From the NCBI GenBank assembly GCA_942490895.1, contig CALNZC010000066.1, positions 1 through 64,000 of the forward strand: a DNA stretch of 64,000 nt, in the 5' to 3' direction. Shown piece after piece: positions 26,823 through 37,292 of this stretch. Made by a program: the position numbers and the translations under genes. The DNA comes from JAGNXB01 sp942490895. Lineage in GTDB: Bacteria; Bacteroidota; Bacteroidia; Chitinophagales; Saprospiraceae. Under the pieces are notes generated by a model. That model had not been told where the DNA came from and made no database searches. It worked only from the letters and a program-made list of their open reading frames with translations. Each line of letters starts with the position of its first letter. The first letter of the stretch is position 1.

Positions 26823-28337
26823 CTATTCATGGGGCAAAGCACGCAATTCGAGGATCCACTTGTCGCGTTGTCTCTCTAATTGATCGCCTGTTCCTTCCCA
26901 TCGAATAAGTCCATCCTGCAGAAGCAGGATTCTGTCGCAGTATCGTTCCAAACGAGGCAGATCATGTGCAACGACCACTACGCCCATTTGCCTATCCCGA
27001 ACCAGGTTTTGAAAGAGCTGCATTATCTGGTCCCGAAGAGGCGCATCCAGATTGGAGAAAGGCTCATCCGCAAGCAGTATCGCCGGTCGGGTCAACAATG
27101 CTCTGGCAATGGCCATCCGCTGGCGCTGGCCCCCTGAGAACATATGGGGCAACCGGTCCAACATCTCTGCGTCCAATCCCACTTCCTTTAAAATCCGGGG
27201 AAGCTCATCCATTGCCTCAGGGCCTGTCGCCTCTGCCCATTCCATCATTGTTTGGTGCATTGTCATAACCGGATTGAGCGAACGACCCGGATCCTGATAA
27301 ACCAACTGAACGCCTTGTATTCCTTTTGCTAGCGATATCGCCGGTTCAACTGATCCCGTTTGCCAGGACATCAAACCTAATATACTTCTCAGCAGGCTCG
27401 ATTTTCCAGACCCGGAACTTCCGGCAACACCGATCAACTCCCCAGCATGAATTTCCATTTGAATATCCTTCAAGATGGGGACACCTGCGGTGTAGCCTGC
27501 CTTCAGATGGTGTATGGCCAGAAGTCTATCTTGGGTTGGCTTTTGTTCAGTCCCATTGCTTTTTTGACCTGGTGCCGAGTTGTGTCCCGGAGCAGTTAAC
27601 TTATCTCGACTCAGGTGAACGTTTGCCTGGCGGATCTCTCCACCCTCGATTTCTGTGACGTTATCGGCAACCTGGCTGACCAGGGATCGGTCATAGGAAA
27701 CAAGGAGCACCCTGATCCTCCAACTCTGGAAGTAGCGCGTTTCAAATCACGTAAAAACTCACGTTGATGTTGATGGTAAAGTCGCTGAGGTTGGTTCATC
27801 CGCTTCAGATCCAGATCTGGTTGTCATGACCAATGCTCGTGCAAGCAGAAAGCGTTGCTGCTGGCCACCGGAAAGTTGCCATGGATACCGATCCCACAGG
27901 TCTGCCGGATCAAGCCCAAGAGATATGGCCTGAGCCTGGAGCAAGTCCTTTTCAAGAGGCTTTTGAGCAGTTTCCATCAATTGCTCACCGATCTTATGCA
28001 CGGGATTGAATGCCGTAGATGGCTCTTGATAGATCATATTGATCCGATGACCCGTCAGCTGCTGCCTGGTTGTCCAATCCAATGCCAGAAGGTCATTGCG
28101 TCCTTCCTTGCCTTCAAACCAGATATGCCCTGATCGAATCTCATATTGATCCCTGGGCAGGATCCCCGAAATGATCATCACCAGTGTGGACTTTCCAGAT
28201 CCGGACGCACCGATCAACGCATGAATCTCTCCAGCCCGAATCGTCAGATCAATATTCCGGAGTACGGGTAATCGTTGTCCTGTCCGCAGAATATCCACAG
28301 AAAGTTTCTCAACGATCAGCACCGCTTGTCCTATCAT
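26823..28337 (-). pseudogene. ABC transporter ATPase with two cassettes (peptide/nickel type), broken by a cluster of frameshifts
   Basis: Two ORFs form one ~505-residue protein of the GsiA/YejF type, which powers oligopeptide or nickel uptake. Cassette 1 has Walker A GASGSGKST, Q-loop MIYQEPSTAFNP and signature LSGGQQQR. Cassette 2 has GSSGSGKSS, LVYQDPGRSLNP, FSGGQRQRM and LADEPFSNLD. Between 27690 and 27850 the family text can be followed only by switching frame several times: (I)ADEPTSA, then HQREFLRDLKRA, then LPELEDQG, then VLLVSYDRS. At least four indels fall within ~150 bases. No permease or binding-protein gene is nearby. The ATG overlaps the RNase D stop (ATGA). Confidence 0.85.
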
Positions 28338-29521
28338 GATGTCGTCAGTAATAATCCATTTTCCTGGACGGCCAGTGTCAGGTCCATTCGGTTTTCAAGC
28401 AGATGGCGGACGGATAAGGGTAAAAACTCCGATCGCCATCCATTGTCAAAGATGGGGGCTTGATAATCAGAGAACATCCTGTATCGTTTCATCTCCGTGG
28501 GTGACATCACCATATCCACTGCCATGGATTCTTCCATGCAATAGATCTGCAGCACTTGATAAATCAGCATGGCATGAGCTTCATTGACCGGATCCACAGC
28601 ATCTTTCGGGGTGTACTGATACACCAATTTAAGCTCCTGTACAGAGGGTGTGTCCTGATACCAACTCATCAACTGATCCACATAATTGCGTATAAATGCC
28701 TTTGGGAGTATCCGGCTTCTGAACAGGGCCTCTGCCCCTGAGTGAATCGCACGGGCAATTTCAACTACCTGTTTGTTGGAGAGAACTTCCTCTTCTTTTT
28801 GACCGGATGTCTTCGCTTCTTCGATCCGCCACAAGGCCAAACGGAGCATGAAGACCTTTTCCTGTTCTTGAAAACCCGCTATCGCTCGTTGATGCAATAA
28901 TTTTTTGAGGGGATCCGGGGTGTAAAAGTCTGCATCTTCCCAAGCCTTCATTTCATCCCTTACCCAGGTATACCGACCCATTTCCTCTAATTCTATTCGC
29001 ACCTTATCATACAAGACCCATAGAAATTTAACATCCTCAACTGCATAGCGTTGCATTTTTGAGGGCAATGGCCGAATGGTCCAATCTGCGATCGTAAAGC
29101 CTTTCGAAGTGGGTTGATTCAAGACTTCCGACAAGATGTTGGACAAAGACGAAGGATAGCGGATACCCAGAAAAGAAACGGCTACCTGGAGATCAAAAAT
29201 ATTCCGGGGTAGCACATTGAGTAATTGAAATAAGAGCCGGTAATCATTCTCTCCCGCATGAGTCAACTTGAGAATCCGTTCAGAAGCGATATATGTACCC
29301 AGTTTTTCCCAACCTTTTACGTGCAACGGGTCGATCAAATAAATCGCTTCCTCCGTGATGACTTGAATCAGGCAGATCAATGGAATGTCTCGTCGTTCAC
29401 CAATGAATTCCGTATCGAAACCAAACCAATCCAGCTGATCAAGGCGCTCCCACAGAGCCGCTAATTGATCAGGTTGATCGACAAAATGTACAGGGAGGTC
29501 GTAAGAAGTGTTGGAAGACAT
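28334..29521 (-). CDS. rnd: Ribonuclease D
   Basis: 395 residues. DEDDy 3'-5' exonuclease that trims tRNA and other small RNA 3' ends. Exo I: GFDTEFIGERRDIP; Exo II: THAGENDYRLLFQL; Exo III: MQRYAVEDVKFLWVLYD, with the Tyr of DEDDy. One or two HRDC-like helical domains follow (about residues 210-380). The length fits RNase D. The stop overlaps the start of the dual-ATPase ABC gene; the upstream region is shared with the divergent AsmA gene. Confidence 0.92.
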   Translation of the reverse strand: MSSNTSYDLPVHFVDQPDQLAALWERLDQLDWFGFDTEFIGERRDIPLICLIQVITEEAIYLIDPLHVKGWEKLGTYIASERILKLTHAGENDYRLLFQLLNVLPRNIFDLQVAVSFLGIRYPSSLSNILSEVLNQPTSKGFTIADWTIRPLPSKMQRYAVEDVKFLWVLYDKVRIELEEMGRYTWVRDEMKAWEDADFYTPDPLKKLLHQRAIAGFQEQEKVFMLRLALWRIEEAKTSGQKEEEVLSNKQVVEIARAIHSGAEALFRSRILPKAFIRNYVDQLMSWYQDTPSVQELKLVYQYTPKDAVDPVNEAHAMLIYQVLQIYCMEESMAVDMVMSPTEMKRYRMFSDYQAPIFDNGWRSEFLPLSVRHLLENRMDLTLAVQENGLLLTTS

Positions 29522-29573
29522 ACGTTATGGATAAGAAAAGACTTGGAACTTGCACCTTTGCAGCAAAGTTATG

Positions 29574-29581
29574 TGTTATAT
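29574..29581 (-). promoter_or_regulatory. Bacteroidota -7 box for rnd
   Basis: Minus strand TAACTTTG, an exact match, 52 bases before the rnd ATG. Facing it on the plus strand at 29563-29570 is CACCTTTG, one mismatch from consensus, 29 bases before the AsmA start. The two divergent promoters would lie side by side. Confidence 0.45.
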
Positions 29582-29599
29582 CGTCGACAACCCTCATCT

Positions 29600-32500
29600 A
29601 TGCGATTCCTGAAAATCTCCCTCATCTCCATTTTCGGCCTGATCGGTCTGTTTCTACTCGCGGCGGTCATGCTGCCTCGTATATATAAGGATGATGTTCT
29701 TGCCGTCATTCGGGAAGAGGCCAATCACAACCTCCTGGCCACATTGGACTTCTCTGACATCGATCTCAGCCTTTTTCGTCAGTTTCCAAAACTCTCTGTT
29801 CGAATTGATGATCTGTCGATCATCGGGCAAAATGAATTTGCAGGATATCCTCTCCTCAAATGCAAATCTGCAGAAGTTGCTGTTTCTGTTTGGGATCTCT
29901 TCCAAAAAGATGCGCCCCTGCGGATACAGGAATTGAATCTGACCAACCCGCAGATCCAGGTGCTGATCCTGGAGAACGGCAAGGCGAATTATGATATCAC
30001 TCTTCCGGATTCTACAGCCTCAGAAAACCCTGAAGCTGGCTCTGCGATCCAGGGGGCACTGCAGGCTTACGCCCTGAGCAATGGTCTCTTGCGTTACGAG
30101 GACAGGACGATGCCGCTGGTTTTCAGCCTGAACGGTTTCGATCATACCGGCAAAGGCGATTTTACCCAAAGTCGGTTCCAACTGTCCACAACAACAAAGG
30201 TCGACTCGATGAATTTGCGATATGACGGAGTGGACTATTTTACAAATGTCCGATCACTCATGGATGCCCAACTGGATATTGATCTGGATAAAATGCGCTT
30301 TGCATTTGCCGATAACACAATGACCCTGAACGAATTGCAATTAGTTGGCCAGGGTTCAATCGAAATGCCAGGTTCCGATATCCTTATCGATCTATCCTTG
30401 ACCAGTCCGCAATCCGATTTGAAGCATATCTGGTCGATGATTCCTGGTGCATATACTGCAGATTATGCCGGTCTGCAATCTGAAGGAACGTTCACCCTGG
30501 ATGCCTGGATGAAAGGCACGTACAACGAAAACAGCTTCCCGGCATTTTCATTTAACACCCTTCTGAAGGATGGTCGCATTCAATATCCTGGGCTGCCAGT
30601 TCCGATTGATGACATTCAGGCAGAGATACATCTGGACCAACCGGGCTCTTCACTCGCTGAATTGAAGGTTGATATTCCGACTTTTCGCCTGAAGATCAAA
30701 GATCAGGGTATTCAGGGAAGGTTTGCCGCCACAGAGATCATGACCGACCCGCGTGTAGATGCACAAGTTCAGGGTGTATTGGACTTGAGTGCCGTCAAAC
30801 AGGCATTCCCTGTTGAGGCGACTACCTTCTCTGGCCGTATTGCCATGGATGTCGGAGTGAAAGCCCGAATGTCAGACCTGGACGCCAGTCGTGCCGATCA
30901 GGTTGATCTCCATGGTTCTGCTTCGATCCAGGACATGGCGTATCAAACTACAGGACAGCCCTCCATCCGAATTTCCAAAGGGGAATTGCAATTCTCTCCC
31001 CAGGCTGTGGAGGCCACCGATTTTCGCATTCAGGCCGGCAAAAGTGACCTCGCCTTACAGGCACGATTTGACAATATCCTGGCTGTTCTTCATCCGGATC
31101 GTACCCTTAAGGGTCGTATCCAATTGGTCAGCTCCCTCTTAGATCTGGATGAATGGCAAGGCGAAAACGTGACTGACGCTCCGACTGCTGTCACTCCATC
31201 CTCTGACGAAGTTGTCCTTCCAGTGGAGCAGTTCGATCTCGGAGTAGATGCCACTATCTCCCGATTGGTCGCCAATGATATGACCCTATCCAATATGAGA
31301 CTTATCGGCAAAGCCGGACCGACAACAATTGATGTAACAGAGCTTTCCGGGGTGATCGGAGAATCTGATTTTCGCCTGAAAGGTCAAATAGAAAATGCTT
31401 TAGACTGGCTGGCCGACAAGGCCGTTCTGCAAGGAAATGTACACCTGGATTCCCGCGTATTCAATCTCAATCAATTCATGACTGAGGAGGAGGCGCCGAC
31501 AACTCAGGAGAATGCTGCATTTTCAACGATTCCTGTCCCGGCAGGGGTCAACCTGACGGCTACTGCTAACATCGATCATCTGATCTACACGGATCTTGAC
31601 CTTCGAAAGGTTAAAGCGCAAATTGACATTTCGAATGAAGAAGCTCGACTCAGTCAGTTTGAGGCCGATGGATTGGGAGGCAAACTGGCTGCGGCTGGAT
31701 CATATAATACCCAAGACATTGACAAGCCCGTCTTCCATTTCAAATATGACCTCCAACAACTGGACTTCCAACAGGTCTTTGCCAAATTCAACAGTTTCCA
31801 GGCCCTGGCCCCGATAGGTCAATACATCCAGGGTACCTTTTCGTCAAATATGGTCATGGATGGACTGCTGGGCAAGGGTATGACCCCGGATCTATCCACT
31901 TTGGAAGTTGCCGGTTTCCTGGAGACCTTCAACAGCTTGATCAAAGGGTTCAAACCGGTGGAAGGCCTTGCCGAAAAACTGAATGTCAAGGAGTTGAAAA
32001 CCCTTGACCTCAAAGGGACCAAGAACTGGTTTGAGGTCAAGAATGGAATTGTAGAACTGAAAGACTTCGACTATACGACTCAGGGTATTGCCATGGTTAT
32101 CGGAGGCTCACACAGTTTAACACAGGACATGAATTACCATGTCAAGGCTCGGATTCCGCGAAAACTCATGGAAAAGAGTGCCATTACATCTTCTGCAAAT
32201 TCTGGGCTCAAATGGTTGGAATCCGAGGCTGCAAAAAAGGGTATACCGGTTTCTGCAGGTGAATATGTCAATGTACTGGTCAAAATGGGTGGCACAATAA
32301 AATCACCCACCTATGGTGTTCAACTTCTGGGTACAGATGGGGAGTCTACAGTTGGCGATCAGTTGCAAGAACAGGCTGGTGTGATCACCAAGCAAATCAA
32401 GGACTCTCTGGAGCGTGTAGGCCGGAAGAAAGTTGATGAAGTCAAAAATGAAGCTTCCCGACAAGCGCAGGAAAAGCTGGACTCTCTAAAGAAGCAGGCA

Positions 32501-32692
32501 AATCAGAAAATCGATACCACTCTGGCCAAAGCCAAAGCCGAAGCTGCTAAAAAGGCGGAAGAAGTCCTTGGAAAGGAAGTTGGGAAAAAGATCGAAGAGA
32601 TTGGCGGTGACAAAGCCAAGGAGGAAGCGGATAAGATCAAGGAAAAGCTGAAGAATTGGGACCCCCTCAAAAAAAAGAAGGACGGTAATTAA
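29600..32692 (+). CDS. AsmA-like envelope protein with charged helical tail
   Basis: 1030 residues. One N-terminal membrane segment (about 5-27) precedes an AsmA-type N-terminal domain (IREEANHNLLATLDFSDIDLSLFRQFPKLSVRIDDL). A long beta-rich groove region follows, with the AsmA C-terminal domain near residues 780-880. AsmA-like proteins are thought to bridge inner and outer membranes and move phospholipids. The last ~90 residues are a Lys/Glu/Ala-rich helix (about 940-1030) ending in KKKKDGN, an unusual addition. I start at the ATG at 29600, just before the membrane segment; earlier codons overlap the rnd promoter region. Confidence 0.85.
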   Translation: MRFLKISLISIFGLIGLFLLAAVMLPRIYKDDVLAVIREEANHNLLATLDFSDIDLSLFRQFPKLSVRIDDLSIIGQNEFAGYPLLKCKSAEVAVSVWDLFQKDAPLRIQELNLTNPQIQVLILENGKANYDITLPDSTASENPEAGSAIQGALQAYALSNGLLRYEDRTMPLVFSLNGFDHTGKGDFTQSRFQLSTTTKVDSMNLRYDGVDYFTNVRSLMDAQLDIDLDKMRFAFADNTMTLNELQLVGQGSIEMPGSDILIDLSLTSPQSDLKHIWSMIPGAYTADYAGLQSEGTFTLDAWMKGTYNENSFPAFSFNTLLKDGRIQYPGLPVPIDDIQAEIHLDQPGSSLAELKVDIPTFRLKIKDQGIQGRFAATEIMTDPRVDAQVQGVLDLSAVKQAFPVEATTFSGRIAMDVGVKARMSDLDASRADQVDLHGSASIQDMAYQTTGQPSIRISKGELQFSPQAVEATDFRIQAGKSDLALQARFDNILAVLHPDRTLKGRIQLVSSLLDLDEWQGENVTDAPTAVTPSSDEVVLPVEQFDLGVDATISRLVANDMTLSNMRLIGKAGPTTIDVTELSGVIGESDFRLKGQIENALDWLADKAVLQGNVHLDSRVFNLNQFMTEEEAPTTQENAAFSTIPVPAGVNLTATANIDHLIYTDLDLRKVKAQIDISNEEARLSQFEADGLGGKLAAAGSYNTQDIDKPVFHFKYDLQQLDFQQVFAKFNSFQALAPIGQYIQGTFSSNMVMDGLLGKGMTPDLSTLEVAGFLETFNSLIKGFKPVEGLAEKLNVKELKTLDLKGTKNWFEVKNGIVELKDFDYTTQGIAMVIGGSHSLTQDMNYHVKARIPRKLMEKSAITSSANSGLKWLESEAAKKGIPVSAGEYVNVLVKMGGTIKSPTYGVQLLGTDGESTVGDQLQEQAGVITKQIKDSLERVGRKKVDEVKNEASRQAQEKLDSLKKQANQKIDTTLAKAKAEAAKKAEEVLGKEVGKKIEEIGGDKAKEEADKIKEKLKNWDPLKKKKDGN

Positions 32693-32731
32693 CGCCACTC
32701 CCGGCTACGATCACGAATGGGTCTCCTGGAC

Positions 32732-34165
32732 TTAATCTTTCAATTGTTCATCAATCTGATTCTTCCGGTTCAGCAGCTCCTCCATGACGCTTTCCAACTG
32801 CTCGGAAGCCAGTCGCTTCAGCAGGATCTCTTTCTTCTCATCCAGAATGAAAATCTGAGGCGTTGAACGGATATCATAGATAGTACTGAACTTGGACAGC
32901 AGGTAAGGATCGACGACATTGATCCAGATGTCCATGCCATTTTCGTCCACCATTTTCCAGCAGTCGGGTACCTTATCTGTCACTTTGGTACACACAGAGA
33001 ACATCTCTACACCCTTGTCCTTGAACTTGTTGTAGAACTCAATAATCTTAGGCATGGACTTTTGACAGTGGCCACAATCCGGTGCCCAGAAAAAGAGGAC
33101 TGTGAAAGGTGATTCGATGTCGTGAAGTGAAATCTTTGTCCCATCCCGCTTCTGCATTTTGATATCCGGAGCGATCTTACCGATCAGGATTGGCCGAAGG
33201 GATTCGGCATTTTTAACCATCTTATTGAGCTGCTCTTCATCGACCCAGGGCGCTACTCCTTTGGCGTAATACTCATCCACGATGTGGACATAAACAGCAT
33301 CCATTCCGATGATGTTAGACTTTGCATACACATTGACAAAATGGACCAGGAAGAATTTGAATGCCTCCTCATTATCCTTGCATTTCCCCAACACATGATC
33401 TACAGCCTGAATGAGCGAATCCGGTATTTGAACCGTATGCTTTTGCACATAATCGTTGACCTTGGCAAAGAAGAATGAGCTCCGGATCATGCGTTCATCA
33501 GAAAAGTCAATACCGTCAAAATAGTGCTCCATGAAGTAATGATACTTCTGCACCTGAACCTCACGCTCTTCACCTTCAAATTCGGGGATGACCATTTCCT
33601 GGAAGGATGAGATCAACGCAGCTGTCATCGTTCCCCGATGCTCTTTGATCATCTTATCCTGAAAGGATTTGACCTGTTCATTGATCTTCACCAACTTGGA
33701 TTCAAGTTCTTTCTTTTGATCTTCGCTCACATCCGGAGCGTCCATTTGTGCACGGAGGGCATCTGCTTCTGGTCGTTTATTGTTGAGGTAACGGATATAT
33801 TCGTAGAATGCCTGATTATCCTTATCTCCCTTAATGGAGAAGGTGCTGACCGGATCCTTTGCATCAAATTTGAGATCCATCTCCTGCTTGCCACGGTTGA
33901 TATTTAACTGGACAAAGCTGTTGTCCGGCTGAAGCAGTATGAGGTACATCCCCGGAGCCAATTCCTCGTCCCCGTCAAAAACAAATTTGCCTTTCTGAAG
34001 GATGGCCGTATCCTTCAGGTATTGCTTATCCCCATAGTAGAAGCCCAGATAGAGGGTATCATGGGGGTAATTTTCTACATTCAGCTTGATGTGATACCCT
34101 TTTTGAGCAAAAAGGGTCAATGAAAGGCTGCATAAGATAGCGAGAAGGGATAGTCTTTTCAACAT
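32732..34165 (-). CDS. TlpA-like thioredoxin-fold protein (DUF4369-DUF5106-thioredoxin)
   Basis: 477 residues with a signal peptide ending near LTLFAQ (residue 20). The N-terminal ~100 residues look like DUF4369, a beta domain; the middle, with charged helices, looks like DUF5106. The C-terminal thioredoxin fold (about 330-460) has the redox motif CGHC in FFWAPDCGHCQKSMPKI and a cis-Pro block RSTPQIFILD. Such Bacteroidota proteins act in the periplasm as disulfide reductants or peroxiredoxin-like enzymes; the partner is unknown. The start at 34165 places the signal sequence first. Confidence 0.85.
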   Translation of the reverse strand: MLKRLSLLAILCSLSLTLFAQKGYHIKLNVENYPHDTLYLGFYYGDKQYLKDTAILQKGKFVFDGDEELAPGMYLILLQPDNSFVQLNINRGKQEMDLKFDAKDPVSTFSIKGDKDNQAFYEYIRYLNNKRPEADALRAQMDAPDVSEDQKKELESKLVKINEQVKSFQDKMIKEHRGTMTAALISSFQEMVIPEFEGEEREVQVQKYHYFMEHYFDGIDFSDERMIRSSFFFAKVNDYVQKHTVQIPDSLIQAVDHVLGKCKDNEEAFKFFLVHFVNVYAKSNIIGMDAVYVHIVDEYYAKGVAPWVDEEQLNKMVKNAESLRPILIGKIAPDIKMQKRDGTKISLHDIESPFTVLFFWAPDCGHCQKSMPKIIEFYNKFKDKGVEMFSVCTKVTDKVPDCWKMVDENGMDIWINVVDPYLLSKFSTIYDIRSTPQIFILDEKKEILLKRLASEQLESVMEELLNRKNQIDEQLKD

Positions 34166-34267
34166 AAAGTGGTCCTTAAGGGAAAGGCAAAAATGACATG
34201 AATTGAACATGTCTGCAAATGATGCGAAGGCTTTAGGGTTTTGTTAACGGAGAAGAGGCTTCTTTCA

Positions 34268-37231
34268 TTACTTTTTAGCCGGTGTGTTTCGCAGTTTCTC
34301 CCGTTCCTCTTTGAGGTTCTTCAACTCTGCTTCCAGTGCGGCTTTCTCCTTGGTCAAGTCGGCGATAGTACGCCGGACTTCTCCGATCTCCCTGGCAGCC
34401 TCCTGCTTGATCTGACTGATCTCTTCACTCGCGATCTTTCGCGCCTCGTAGATCGCTTTAGAGGTTTCATCGTGAGCTTTGGTGATCTCCTCATTGGTCC
34501 GCTTACGCACCTCCTCTGCCTCCTGAAGATATTTCACCTTCAAGGCCCCAGATTCGGTGCGATACTTCTCGACCATTTGATTCATGTCCTCCCGTGCACG
34601 AGCCACCTGCTTTGCGGCTTCCTCGCGAGCAGCTTTCACCTCTTGCTGAGATTCCTGGATTCGGTTGTCACGTTCCACTTCATTCGCTGCAATCGCTTTC
34701 TTGGATTGCTCACGGACAGCACTGACTTCCATGATCGCCTCTTCATTTGTCTTGGCAATCTCCCGGGCAGAACGCTCCCGTTCCGCCAACAGCTCTGAAT
34801 CTAAAGCCAGTTTTTCTTTGTTGGCTCTTTCCCGAACCTCCCGAACTTCTAATGCTGCCTGTTCCTTTGCGATCTGTATTTCAGAAGCAGACTTTTGTCG
34901 GGCTGCAATCACTGCAGCAGCAGCATCTTGTTCTTCTTTGGCGGATTGCTCTCTGACCTTTCGCACCTCTTCCGACAACCGTCGCTGGATCTGGTTTAAA
35001 GAATCAGCAGACACCTTTTTGTAGCCTGCAATGGATTCTGCCAACGCCTGCCGTTCTCGAACTTCTGATTGACGTAACTCACCGATCAATCGCGCACTTT
35101 CTTCACGGGCTTTGAGTATTTCTGCATTGACCTTTTCGCGGGTCATCTGGAGATCTTTAATCGTGGCTTCCTGAGCTTTATCGGCATCTGCCCTCAAGGT
35201 CTTCAGTTCGGCTTCCAGGTTCTGGTTGAGCTCCTGGGTTCTTGAAGTGGCTTTCTCTTTTGCCTCCGCGACAGAACTGGCAAACTCCTGTTTTTGGCGA
35301 GATTCTGCTTCATTGATAGCCGCCACTCGCTGTTGAGCCTCGGTCTGTGCTTCCTGAATGCGAGCACTGGCACGTTCCTTGGCCAGCTGAACCTCTTGTG
35401 CCTGGGCGAGTCTGGCTTTTTCCAGAACATCTTTTGAGGCATTCAATTCACTCGCCGTAAACTCTCGAATGCGCAAGACTTCCGATTCACTCACTTTGCG
35501 GATTGAATCAAGTCGTTCTTGAATCAATGCCATATCCCGTTGCATGTCATTTCGAATCTGCTGAATTCTGGATTGGCTGGATTCCTGAGCAGAGGCAATA
35601 TCGGTAGCCGCTTTTGCCTTGGCCTGATTCACCTGTTTTGCGGCTTCCTGACGTGCTGATTCCGATTTGGAAACCAATGCGATCATCTCATCATTGACGG
35701 CCTGGCGGACACTATCTACCCGATTCTGAATACGTTTTTCTTCTTTGACGACTGACATTTGGATCTCGTCAATACGTTGGGCCGCCGCTGTTCTCGCTTC
35801 TGCTACTTGCATCGCCAATGCCTCCTTTTCCCGAGCAGAGGCTGCCCTGGTTTCAGCGATCTCTGAAGAATTCCCCTCAGCTAGCACTGCTCTGTCCTGA
35901 GCCAGCTTTCTTCTGTATTCTGCCAACTCATTGCTGGCCCTTTGCTTCTCAATTACTGCTGCCTCCCGAATTTCAGCCACTTTACGAGCAGTCTCTTCCT
36001 GGATGGCCAGAATTTGGTTTGCCGATGATTTCTTTGAATCCACAACATCTTCAACAGAACGATTCTGCTGGTCCTTGGCCGTTGCACGGGCTACTTTGAT
36101 CGATTCTGCTGCCTCCGCACGGATTTGGTCTAATTCTGCAACAGAACTCTCACGGGCACTTGCGATCTCATCAGCATACTCGAGTCGCGTCAATTCAAGG
36201 TTCTTTTCAATTTCGACAATCCTGTTCGCGGCTTCCTTTCGTGCATCCGCAACTTCCCGTGCCGCTGCTAACCTGGACTCCTGAACCTCTTTTGCCGCCA
36301 GGGTTCTGGACTCTTCGACATTGAACTGAATCAGTTGTATTTGTTCTCCGGCCTTTTCCCGGGCACTTTTGACCTGAGCGGCTAGTTCCGCTTGAATCTT
36401 GGCAATTTCTGCGTCTGCTCGCTGTCGCGCAACCAGGACTTCCTGGGCAAACTCCGCCTTTTTAGCTTCTGCTAATTCGTGACTTCGGCGCACATCATCC
36501 TGGAGTTGATATTTAGCCTGATCCGCTCGTTTTCGTTCTTCATCAATTTCATTGCGCAATCCGGCCTTAACGGTCGATAATTCAGTCGCCAAAGCCTTCA
36601 CCTCTGCATCTTCTGATGCAGTGGGCATCGCAGGTTTGGTTGTCTTCGCAGGACCGGCATCAGTTGTTGGCGTTTTAGCGGGTGGTTCAGGTGCTTTTGC
36701 GGCGACGATATCGGGATTCACCTTGGACTTATCCAGGCGCTGTAGAAAACACTTGGCCATCTGGCGAAGCTCATCACGCCGATTCTCATTCAACAGATAC
36801 CGGTAGATCTTGTGGCTGACAAAATTCTTGATATAGATTTTTTCGATGTACGAATCTGCCAGCCACTGAATGGCCTCCAGGTCAAGGAGGAGCACGTTTT
36901 CGTAGGTATTCATCTGGCCTGAAGACCGTTGGCCCATTTCGACAAATCGATAGGAATGACGGACCTGATTCAGGTCCCAGAAAATGACTTCATCATCTTT
37001 GTTCAGAATTTCACCTCCTTTACTGCTTACCTTGGCCATGATCCCCTTCTCCCGGTTGATCAATTCAAGGGAATAAGTGAAGTTTGACCGGATCACCAGC
37101 GGAATATTCTCAGATCGCAAATATTGAGTGTTTTGGACCATTCGGTCCTCAACCATAAATGCGTCGCAATTTTGACCGATTGTACTATTGGCCAAAAGCA
37201 AGAAGAAAGCGAGAATTCCAATACGTCCCAT
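34268..37231 (-). CDS. Giant exported coiled-coil protein with 11/18-residue repeats
   Basis: 987 residues from the ATG at 37231. A signal peptide (about 1-19, ending NSTIGQ) leads to a ~165-residue globular head with YSLELINREKG and IYRYLLNENRRDEL. A Pro/Thr/Ala linker (~175-205) follows. From ~215 to the end the chain is an unbroken coiled coil rich in Ala, Glu, Arg and Gln. Spacing of the AR/IR/VR positions is 11 residues, with 18-residue insertions (for example from EEVRKVRE to AARQKS), so it is a hendecad rather than heptad coil. At 0.15 nm per residue it could reach ~110 nm. I know no named family. It lies downstream of pyrR-pyrB on the same strand. Confidence 0.75.
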   Translation of the reverse strand: MGRIGILAFFLLLANSTIGQNCDAFMVEDRMVQNTQYLRSENIPLVIRSNFTYSLELINREKGIMAKVSSKGGEILNKDDEVIFWDLNQVRHSYRFVEMGQRSSGQMNTYENVLLLDLEAIQWLADSYIEKIYIKNFVSHKIYRYLLNENRRDELRQMAKCFLQRLDKSKVNPDIVAAKAPEPPAKTPTTDAGPAKTTKPAMPTASEDAEVKALATELSTVKAGLRNEIDEERKRADQAKYQLQDDVRRSHELAEAKKAEFAQEVLVARQRADAEIAKIQAELAAQVKSAREKAGEQIQLIQFNVEESRTLAAKEVQESRLAAAREVADARKEAANRIVEIEKNLELTRLEYADEIASARESSVAELDQIRAEAAESIKVARATAKDQQNRSVEDVVDSKKSSANQILAIQEETARKVAEIREAAVIEKQRASNELAEYRRKLAQDRAVLAEGNSSEIAETRAASAREKEALAMQVAEARTAAAQRIDEIQMSVVKEEKRIQNRVDSVRQAVNDEMIALVSKSESARQEAAKQVNQAKAKAATDIASAQESSQSRIQQIRNDMQRDMALIQERLDSIRKVSESEVLRIREFTASELNASKDVLEKARLAQAQEVQLAKERASARIQEAQTEAQQRVAAINEAESRQKQEFASSVAEAKEKATSRTQELNQNLEAELKTLRADADKAQEATIKDLQMTREKVNAEILKAREESARLIGELRQSEVRERQALAESIAGYKKVSADSLNQIQRRLSEEVRKVREQSAKEEQDAAAAVIAARQKSASEIQIAKEQAALEVREVRERANKEKLALDSELLAERERSAREIAKTNEEAIMEVSAVREQSKKAIAANEVERDNRIQESQQEVKAAREEAAKQVARAREDMNQMVEKYRTESGALKVKYLQEAEEVRKRTNEEITKAHDETSKAIYEARKIASEEISQIKQEAAREIGEVRRTIADLTKEKAALEAELKNLKEEREKLRNTPAKK

Positions 37232-37292
37232 CCCGTGAACTTTTCCTAAATCTATTGATTTTCCCTGGCTTATGATAGAATCCATCAAAATT

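Noticed and set aside
34241..34798. Hydrophobic 185-residue plus-strand ORF
   Set aside because: Antisense to the coiled-coil gene; its Leu-rich text follows from complementing Glu/Lys/Arg codons. No start context or family.
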